DNA from: Plasmopara viticola
Taxonomy: Eukaryota > Oomycota > Peronosporomycetes > Peronosporales > Peronosporaceae
Direction of reading: 5' to 3'
Assembly (NCBI GenBank): GCA_001695595.3
Contig: MBPM02000027.1
Coordinates: forward strand, 372,001 to 436,000
Length of the DNA stretch: 64,000 bases
In this document: positions 56,273-64,000 of the stretch, piece by piece
Layout: the number at the start of each line of letters is the position of its first letter
Numbering within the stretch: the first letter of the stretch is position 1
Notes under the pieces: model-generated
The model's input: the letters and a program-made list of their open reading frames with translations, nothing else
The model's database searches: none
Told to the model about the DNA's origin: nothing
Program-made: the position numbers and the translations under genes

Positions 56273-56823
56273 ATGACGACTCATGTGGACACGAACAAGA
56301 ATGTCAACTGGATGGATTCAAGGGGTTTCTGGACATTCTATATCATGTTATTGGCCTCACTGTATATGGCAATGCCTATTGTCTTCCCCTCACACGGTGA
56401 CGCTCTTACTGCGGTTAACGTCATCCATGGCGTGGTACGTAACTTGCACGATTTAATCAACATTTTTTTTAATAAAGTGTACTGAGACTTTTACTGACAC
56501 GATCACTTAAGGTCTCGTTTGGTATCATGCATTGGGTCAAGGGTTCGCCTGATGACAATTCTATGGGCGACTACCGCGAGCTCACGTTCTACGAGCAGAT
56601 TGATCAGGGCCACCCGTGGACCAACACGAAAAAGTTTCTCATGATGATCCCAACATTTTTGTTTCTAGCTGCCTCGATCGCTACGGACTACAACACGCGC
56701 CACCTGCTCATTAATTTTCCTATCTGGGCTACGCTGATCTTGGCCAAACTGCCTGAGCTCGACCGCGTGCGAATCTTCGGTATCAACTCGACGGTCGGTA
56801 TCGATGACCACAAGAAAAATTAA
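56273..56823 (+). CDS. ORMDL: ORMDL-family regulator of sphingolipid synthesis
   Basis: Two exons (56273-56434, 56512-56823; 77-nt intron) give 157 aa, matching the 150-160 aa of the family. Seen: NVNWMDSRGFWTFYIMLL at the start, NVIHGVVSFGIMHWVKGSP across the splice, YEQIDQGHPWTNTKKFLMMIP, and the ending LPELDRVRIFGIN, very close to the human LPQLHGVRIFGIN. Four hydrophobic segments fit an ER membrane protein. ORMDL proteins bind serine palmitoyltransferase and hold back the first step of sphingolipid synthesis when ceramide is high. The N-terminal Asn residues that sense ceramide in the human protein have an equivalent in NKNVNWM. Confidence 0.95.
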
Positions 56824-57272
56824 GGTCGATGTACGAGCAGGCAACCAGAGGCGGCTAATGAAAGGGATGAACTGCGGAAAAAGAAGACGATAGTAGGGTA
56901 GGCCTATGTCTTTTTAATTTTTTTTGCAACGTACATGTACCGACATACGAATCCTACGCGTGCACAAAATCGTCTTTCTTCCATAATTAGGTGAGGGAAG
57001 GGTATTTATGAAGAAGTAACAAGAAGAATCGAAAGCGGCTGAATTATCCAAAATCAAATAACGCAGCCCCACCCGACGTCTAGGGTGGTGCCAGTGGCTT
57101 CTTTTTTCTCGCACTAGTCTGGTATCATTCATCTACATCCACCCATACATTGAATAGGAACTTAATGTCGGTCGAAACGAGGAAACTCTGATCGATTTTT
57201 GTGCCACAACAAATGGAGATTACACTGACGTTACTTGAAGAATGCAATAGTTCTTCAATAGCTACGACAGCT
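56824..57272. other. Convergent 3' spacer
   Basis: 449 bp between the ORMDL and Rab5-type stops. It should hold both 3' UTRs; no gene was seen. Confidence 0.5.
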
Positions 57273-58142
57273 CTAGCAGCATCCGCTCTTAGACTTAGAC
57301 GTTTGGGGTGGAGTTATAGGGAATGCCTCACGCTCGGGTTGAGGTGGGTTCTTGGGAAGCCTCTTAGCGATAGCAACAAACAGATCCTTCACATTCACAG
57401 CTGTCTTTGCCGACGTTTCCATGTGCAGGATATCATTATCCTCAGCGTACTGGTGAGCCTCTTCGTACTCGACCTTGCGGCGCGCCTCAAGATCAGCTTT
57501 GTTACCCGCTAGAGCGATAACCACATTAGGGTCACCACGGCGCTGCAGTTCCTTAACCCAAGACTTGGCTCCGGTAAACGAGTCCTAGACATAATCAATA
57601 AACGTCATTGATACAATAATTGGAAACCCGCAACTCGATACATACTTTGTTTGTCACGTCGTACACGACGATAGCAGCTGCGGCACCCCGGTAATACATC
57701 GGCGCTAAGCTGCGGTATCGTTCTAACATTTACGCAAAGCATCAAATATATGCTCAGCGTACAATCGGTCTACCAATATACAAACGAGACTTGCCTTGTC
57801 CTGCGGTATCCCATATCTCAAACTTAACCGTCAATCCGTCCTCAAGACCGACAGTTTGTGTGAGAAAAGCAGCTATTGATCATTAACGGATGCCAATAGA
57901 TACCATAATATTGTTAGAAAGCTCATATCAAAATCCACTGAAGTCTCCGAGACGTATTTTGGCAAAAAAATGGCCAAACGTCCACATGATAGTAAACTCA
58001 TGTTGAAAGTCGTACCTCCAATCGTGGGCTCCTGAAACTCAAAGAACTCGTCGCGTACAAATCGCACAACCAGACAGGATTTGCCCACAGCCGTGTCACC
58101 CAAAAGGACCAACTTGAAATGACAAGTTTTACCTTGGGACAT
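57273..58142 (-). CDS. RAB5: Rab5-type small GTPase
   Basis: Exons 58016-58142, 57795-57872, 57646-57722 and 57273-57584 give 197 aa. All G motifs are present: GDTAVGKS (P-loop), PTIGA (switch I), WDTAGQE (switch II), NKAD (G4) and ETSAK (G5). The AAFLTQTV effector strand and [15 protein letters not shown] are typical of Rab5/Rab22. The protein ends KSGCC for double geranylgeranylation. It would act on early endosomes in fusion and sorting. Intron 2 (57723-57794) begins GCAAGT instead of GT; phase and protein leave no other choice. Intron 1 is 143 nt, long for this locus. Confidence 0.95.
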
Positions 58143-58681
58143 CGTAGAGAATGCTCCTTGTTGCTCGCTCTCTCAATCTTCGTGTCTGCTCTCTGGTACA
58201 AAGAGGCGAATGCTTTTTCTCGACTGCTACAAGGGATTGTTAATGCTAGATTGGTTTTCCCTTTGCGGGCGAAGTAACAAGCACAAAGACAAAACTTCTT
58301 CTTCCTTTCTTCTCGCTTTGCTTGTGCTTCCAGGGTACCTACCACGGTACACACGCGGTACAAAGACAGCGTTTTTGTATCCAGATGGAGGAAAATCTCA
58401 TTCTGCTCCATCTGATTTGACAGGTATTATGCTCCGGAGATACATAGATAAAGGTACACTTTGTGCGAGCGTGAAAACACAACTAATGATTTAATGCTAA
58501 GCAACTCCGAAGATAATATTAGATCTGCAATCAATTAAATACACTTCGCCAAGAAAATTTTATATTCGTAGCAACATCACAATGTGGCAGAGGAAAATGC
58601 GAAAAGGTTGTAACATTCTATATGTAATCGCACATTTGACATCGGACAACCGGCTGCTCGCATCCGCTGACTCTATTCGCC
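58143..58681. other. Spacer between Rab5-type gene and Mago nashi
   Basis: 539 bp with no supported gene. It should contain the Rab5-type promoter and the Mago 3' UTR. The 94-codon plus-strand ORF at 58210-58494 looks fortuitous. Confidence 0.5.
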
Positions 58682-59518
58682 CTACGGAATGGGTTTGATC
58701 TAAAAAAAAGAGGAAAGTAAGAAAAGAGGTAAAAGCTATTTAAACGGCAAGATTGCAGTATCCGAAGCACGCACCTTAAAATGCAGGGTGATCAGGGAGA
58801 AAACAAGACACTTGAGGTCCTGAACCAGGTAGTACAGCACGCGTAGACCTTCTGGATCCTTACTGTCTTGCACGTCCAGTAACGAGCCGATCTTCGCGCA
58901 CTAAAGAGAGGACGGAATCAAAATCAGCTTTTTTGTCGGATCCACCCATCTAGTTACTAATTGAAGAAGCAACCAACTGCAGCGCACCGTGAAGGAAATG
59001 TGGTCGTCACCCAGTACCACTTCCAACTCTTGCCGTCCTACGCGGTCCGGCTCAGGCCACTCCTTGTCGTCTTCCCTATGTAAGGCAAGAGAAGCAATGT
59101 TTTTGAATAATAAGAACACGTGCAAAGCTTGCACTACGTACTTTGTGATTTCACTATCGCTAATGATCCGCTTTACCTCGTCGATGACTGACTGAGACAC
59201 CACCACTTTAAGATAGCATAACAAGCAGCATTGCGCATGTCAGACCTGTGTTTCGGTGCATAAGTACTTTGCAGGAGTATTATGTCATTCAATAACCTTC
59301 TTTGCGAATCATAGAGTCCTTCTTGTAGTTAGAATTGTTGGCGTAACGAAGCTTTCCGTCGGCACGGAACTCAAACTCCATGAACTCATGTCCAAACTTG
59401 CCGCGATGGCCAACGCTACAAAGAAAAGCAGAGAAACAGGCTTTACATATGCAACTATAATACCGGCGATCCATTAGACGTACTAGTAGCGCACGTAGAA
59501 GTCGTCGTCGGCGGGCAT
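58682..59518 (-). CDS. MAGOH: Mago nashi, exon junction complex core
   Basis: Six exons: 59484-59518, 59297-59415, 59142-59205, 58988-59075, 58775-58900 and 58682-58699, giving 149 aa. The sequence follows Mago almost throughout: [112 protein letters not shown] and HFKIKPIP. With Y14 it clamps eIF4AIII on spliced mRNA near exon junctions, affecting export and decay. The last exon codes only for IKPIP. Six exons in 837 bp make it the most intron-dense gene here. It is divergent from DP with 259 bp between starts. Confidence 0.97.
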
Positions 59519-59777
59519 TGTTATCGCTGCTTTTGTCGATAAGGCTGCCAAAAGTAATTACCAATAGGAGCTAATATTGCTTTGGGCTTTTAGCCAATGA
59601 TTACCTGTTTCAACGTTGACGTTCCCCCCTGCACCATCGGCAGGTGGGTCTCGGTTGCTGTCGCGAATTGTCCGCAGATATAGTTTGATCCGCGCATCAC
59701 GGCCACATCTGCTTCTTATCACTTGCTTAGTCAAGCACAAAAATCAGCTGCTTTTCGAGCTATACAGCCAACGAATT

Positions 59778-61273
59778 ATGTCAGCTCAAGGAACGCCAGT
59801 GCCCATCCATCTACACTCTCCGGTTGGGAGACCAAGCAATCCGAAAGCTCCTGCAAAAAGAACAGGAAAAAGAAGGTCGTCTTCAGGAGTTAAGTGTACA
59901 ACAAAGCGCGCGACGCGTCGAGAGCTTAAGAAGCTGATAGAGATGGACCTGGAGGAGAAAGATGACGTCATGACAGGTTCGTCGGTAATGCAGATGCAAA
60001 TATATTCTTGTAATTCGGTGCGATGACGGACAAGCCCTTTCTTTTCATATTTCATTGATTTGTCTTAGCAATCAAACAAGAACACACGACCGCCACGGCG
60101 CTTAATGTGGAAACCGCCAGCTCGTCTGTCACAACAACGAGTCTTCACGATGATTTCGTAAACATGATGAAAGCTCAAGGTCTTGAGAAGATGGCAACAG
60201 AGGCAGGTTTGTTACAGAATGGCTCTCTCGTTGAACTGCAAATTTCGGCAACTCCATCGGCCACTATGAGTACGCCATATGATTATGGAACTAGCAAGAA
60301 CCCACTGTCGGCGAATTCAACGCCCATGAGTCCTTCCTTTTCCAGCCCGTACGTTCTCTAGATTGTGTTGCACAATGATTGAACGTCTAAGCGGTCATGT
60401 TGGTATTGTGGCTTTCGTTTTGCTCATTTAGATCACCTGGGAAAAAGAGAAAGTATTTGAAAATCAATAAAGGATTGCGCCATTTCAGCATGAAAGTCTG
60501 TCAAAAAGTGGAAGAGAAGCATGTCACATCCTACAACGAAGTTGCTGATGAGTTGGTGCGTGAATTTGTTACGATGCGGCCAAATGATTCGGTAAGTTAC
60601 TACAAGAGAGAAATGTTCGTTTTTGTTTCACACTCACATTTTCCCCTGTACCTTTAGGTATACGATGAAAAGAACATTCGTCGACGTGTTTACGATGCGC
60701 TAAACGTACTGATGGCCATGGATATTATCTCAAAGGAACGGAAAGAAATTCGATGGATTGGGCTGCCCTCGAATCTGGAACACGACACGGAAATGCTTTT
60801 GGTTTGTAGTTAGTCTTCGATTTATTTTGCGTACAAAAAATTTGATGTACTTCTTTCTGCGACAGGCTGAAAGAAATGAACGTATGAAGAGCGTGGAGCA
60901 GAAAAAGCAACATTTGCAAGACTTGTTGGTGCAGCAAGTTGCCATGAAGAATTTATTAAAACGCAATGCCGAACGCAAGCAAAAAGAGATTAAGGACTCT
61001 GCGTCTGCCACGATTGTACGCGATGAAGGCCGAGTGTTTTTACCATTCATTGCCGTAAACACTAGCAAAGACACTGTAATTCAGTGCGAGATGTCAGAAG
61101 ATCGGCAAGACATTTTTTTTAATTTTAGCGCGCCATTTGAAATCCACGACGACGCAGATATTTTACAGAAGCTTAACTTACACAAGGCAACGTACGCTGA
61201 TCTGAAGCAAATGGTACCCGAGAAGTTGCTTTCCTACCTCCCAGCTGAGTGTGAAATGAAGAGCGAAGAGTAA
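59778..61273 (+). CDS. TFDP: Transcription factor DP (E2F partner)
   Basis: Exons 59778-59976, 60069-60348, 60432-60591, 60658-60801 and 60866-61273 give 396 aa. The winged-helix DNA-binding domain is [20 protein letters not shown], then VADELVREF, then [20 protein letters not shown] with the DP signature [15 protein letters not shown] leucine-rich coil ([20 protein letters not shown]) and the DP dimerisation/marked-box part follow ([33 protein letters not shown]). DP pairs with E2F to control G1/S genes. The N-terminal 165 residues are basic then Ser/Thr-rich and not conserved. Intron 1 uses a GTTCGT donor. Confidence 0.95.
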
Positions 61274-61472
61274 ATTAGTAAAATTGCTGACAAAGTTAGG
61301 TAGGTATAGAACTAGGGCGCAAGATAGTAAAGTAAGGCAGAAACTCTAGTTGATATTATCGGTCTGCTCATGTATTCAGCTGTGAGTCGTTGTCCTTGTT
61401 TATGTGAGTAGCGGTCACCACTAGTTTGGTGCTTCAATTCGTGATTGCTGCGTACTAAGGGCAAGTAACGCT

Positions 61473-61781
61473 TTATAAGCGACCGGTTGCCACCACGTCG
61501 GCGTAACTGCGTGGCTTGGAGCCTGATTTTGAGTGTCTTTCCTCTGCAAGAAAGACCCAGCCATCCACATCCGCTTCGCGCGTAAATTCCGTCTCCTGCG
61601 AAATCTGCTCGCTGAGCTTACTAGTGACGGTGCTTGCTACGTAAAGCGTGCTACTTGTGCTGAAAAGGCGGTGTAGCAGGGATTCCAGCATGTTTGGGAT
61701 TAGTGGTGTGTCGTCTAAATTTTTAATAATGATGTGTCTGTCGCTTTTTTTTGTCGGATGATTAGTCACGCTGAACCTCAA
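61473..61781 (-). CDS. Small uncharacterised ORF
   Basis: 102 codons open; no ATG before MLESLLHRLF, so the start is either that Met (about 72 aa) or in an unseen upstream exon. The text looks protein-like: RHIIIKNLDDTPLIP at one end and DVDGWVFLAEERHSKSG with a final RSYADVVATGRL at the other. Family not recognised. It is divergent from the ORF starting at 61849. Confidence 0.4.
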   Translation of the reverse strand: MRFSVTNHPTKKSDRHIIIKNLDDTPLIPNMLESLLHRLFSTSSTLYVASTVTSKLSEQISQETEFTREADVDGWVFLAEERHSKSGSKPRSYADVVATGRL

Positions 61782-61848
61782 CCTTCAACACGCTAAAACT
61801 TCAACAATGCGATTTAAATTGAAGAGCCGAGTTAATTAGAAATTAGTC

Positions 61849-62401
61849 ATGGGCGTCGTCGGGTTGCATGATCACATAGCTCTGAGATATCTTCTATATG
61901 AGGGGAATTTTACTCAGAAAATGCAGGAAAGTTTGAATCAAATTAATTTAGAGACTGGTAAGTAACGAATGGTACTTTCTTCCTGTAATATGTGAATTGT
62001 CCTTGAGACAATGTCCATCGAATAATACTCTGATCTATTCCTGGTTTGATCAACTTTTCTATAAGAAGCTCCATCCATACGGCGATAAAGACTTGTGGTG
62101 GCTAAATTGTGAGATTGTTTCGCCCGAAAACAAGTTCAGCGCGACGACGGACACTCTAGTGTAAGGCAATATACCTGCTAGAAAACCTCGACCACCACTA
62201 AAAAGCAGACTAATCGACAATAGACGACTGGCAAGACGTGTCTTTCAGCATAGTGAGTCCAGTCTAGAAATTTGTCGTGATGCTTATACAAGCCATTTAC
62301 ATGTGCACACCACAGAAATTAATGGCTCTAAACAATTCGAAAACATTTACGCAAGGCGCGAGCAAGAAAACGCTATACAATTATGCACGACCTACTTCTG
62401 A
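61849..62401 (+). CDS. Possible spliced or broken small gene
   Basis: ATG 61849 opens MGVVGLHDHIALRYLLYEGN to a good donor GTAAGT at 61958. Further on, one plus-strand frame reads NTLIYSWFDQLFYKKLHPYG, DKDLWWLNCEIVSPENK and, after an in-frame stop that a 48-nt GT-AG intron could remove, PRPPLKSRLIDNRRLARRVF up to a TGA at 62399-62401. The first junction cannot be made in phase with the AG sites present, so either the start is elsewhere or there is a frame-breaking indel. No family recognised. The tail overlaps the GCN5 stop by about 10 bp, antisense. Confidence 0.35.
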
Positions 62402-64000
62402 TCTCTGATCTGAATTCGAGACTGTATAAATTCGCGAAGATCGGCAGCAGCTCTAAAAATACACCCACATGGTTACTTCGCGAAAAGGAAGCTAGGCAAA
62501 CGACATACGTACTTGTAGTAGTTAGTGTCCGGAGTATTATAAAGCGTGCAATTGTCGCACATCTTTTCTAAATCCGCCTTTAATGCTGCCTTGGAGATAT
62601 ATGATCCGCTATCGATGCGCTTGCTAATAAGCTGAAGGTCAACAGGTTCTTTGATGTGGTCAAGGTAGTCAACTACAACGGAAGTGTCGACAGGCTCGTG
62701 AAATGGCCATGCACTACGATGGTTCGACACAGCCTTTAATACTTGCACGAGCTGCGACTTCAACGTGCCTTGATCACGAGTACTGCACATTTTGTCAACC
62801 ACGCGTAAGCATCGACGCAATTGACACCGCTGTAAAAGCGAACACAAGCTCACCCAATGCGGTTATTACGAATCGTTGCCTGTGACCACCCAGCTTCCTC
62901 TACAAGAAACACGAGTATCGAATAGTTTTAATTAGTGATACACAACTAGAAAACCGCAATTTTGTTCTAAATGAGAGAACGGGACATACTGACGCCAGGA
63001 ACCATGTAAATATCCATCAATCTGCCATCAGCAAATGTCGTCAGACCAGGGTATACCGTCTTTGCGCGAGAACGCTCCTGAATTTTGTCTTGAATAGCCT
63101 GCAACAAAAGTTGTAGATCAAAGCGAACAAATTGATCGAGGAAGAAACGCCAACCTTGAGCTGCCGGTGAATCATCGATGTGATTTGCAAATAATTGATC
63201 CGGGTGTGGATCGTACACTCCATTAAAGTTCCACCGTCATAGTCTTTGATGTAGCCATACCAGTTCGGTCTATCCATTGAAACACTCTTGGTGAATCCTT
63301 GCTTCTTAAAGTATCCAATGGCGTAGTTGTCGGCGTATGTAAGGAAGTATGTAATATTCTTGGTCTTGACATATTCTTTTAAGTGATTCATGAGCCGTGT
63401 GCCATATCCTTTCACTTGGTCAGAAGCATTGATGGCGCAAAACGCAATCTCTGCAAAATGGTTCGACTCAAATGGCCTGTAGCAGATGCCACCAATTACA
63501 TGGGTGCCATTTTTTAGTAAAAGCATTGATCGGTGGTTCTTATCGAACACTAGTCGTACAATGTACTCCTTTGGCATCTTTGGAAGTTGCTTCGCAAAAA
63601 TGTTTTTCAATGTGGTAAGCTGAATCATATGCTCGTCCGTACCATCGTTTGTGATCACATCAAATTTTAATCGACCACTGTCCTCCTCAATTTTTGCCAT
63701 ATCATCCCGTGAAATCATCATAGACGGAGGATCGGCATTTGTTGTCATGACGACATCACCAGCAGTCCCTTCAGCAGTGTTTAAATCGATTGCGTCCATT
63801 TTCTGCCTCTTAGCGGAATGTTGCGCTGTTTCGTCCACGCCCTTTGTCGTTTGAGACGCAGCTGTTGTCTGTTTCATCTCGACGTCGTCATGCTCCTCCG
63901 TATGTGCAGACTCTTTCTCACGTTTGGAATCCTTAGTATTTAACGCTGCAGCTTGCACATCATCAATCATTTCTGCAGTTTGAAATTCCAAGTCTCCACT
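62392..64000 (-). CDS. GCN5: GCN5/PCAF histone acetyltransferase (5'-truncated by window)
   Basis: Open to the window edge, so the N-terminus is missing. The GNAT domain has [50 protein letters not shown] (acetyl-CoA-binding Q-x-x-G-x-G), [29 protein letters not shown] and [13 protein letters not shown], all GCN5 signatures, with the catalytic Glu in AEIAFCAI. A linker follows, and then the bromodomain: [36 protein letters not shown] and [10 protein letters not shown]. The last exon ends [15 protein letters not shown]5 acetylates histone H3 within SAGA. The region before the HAT domain is disordered, with a bipartite Lys/Arg stretch (HSAKRQKM). Confidence 0.95.

Overview
This is eukaryotic nuclear DNA, most likely from an oomycete of the Phytophthora/downy mildew group (an inference). 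Gene islands are compact, with intergenic gaps of about 50-250 bp. Introns are mostly 45-90 nt with GT(A/G)-AG borders, some long genes have no introns at all, and the genes are separated by decayed transposon DNA (Mutator-like, Ty3/Gypsy, SINE-like). A STIL-type centriole protein fits a lineage that makes flagellated cells.

Layout: 1-3.1 kb is repeat-rich and holds a degenerate element with roughly 200-bp inverted ends. 3.1-5.8 kb has a PLP aminotransferase (-) and ribosomal protein eL24 (+). 6.0-10.3 kb is a Mutator-like element with one intact transposase ORF. 10.4-14.4 kb is an island of PRMT1 (+), the histone chaperone ASF1 (-) and a 448-aa protein with a C-terminal PCNA-binding-like motif (-). 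14.4-20.3 kb is a transposon graveyard with a SINE-like insertion and Gypsy pol remains. 20.35-34.2 kb is a dense island: PHD-finger protein (+), an EH-PX-BAR sorting nexin (-), GID8 (+), a Lines homologue (-), a 561-aa unknown (+) and a cation/Ca exchanger (-). 34.2-39.5 kb is repeats again, with a second SINE-like copy. 39.5-50.7 kb carries three very long intronless genes: TRAPPC8 (+), STIL (-) and coatomer alpha (-). 50.7-56.2 kb has no recognisable gene. 56.3-64 kb holds ORMDL (+), a Rab5-type GTPase (-), Mago nashi (-), transcription factor DP (+), two small uncertain ORFs and GCN5 (-), which runs off the window.

Most recognisable genes are conserved housekeeping functions: membrane traffic (COPI alpha, TRAPPC8, Rab5, sorting nexin, ORMDL), chromatin and cell cycle (GCN5, ASF1, PRMT1, DP, STIL) and RNA or protein quality control (Mago, GID8). 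Neighbouring genes are often convergent or divergent with shared short spacers. No secreted RXLR- or CRN-type effector, tRNA, rRNA or CRISPR array was recognised.

Exon borders were placed by reading splice signals and checking that reading phase is kept. Where exon lists are given, the exon lengths sum to a whole number of codons.
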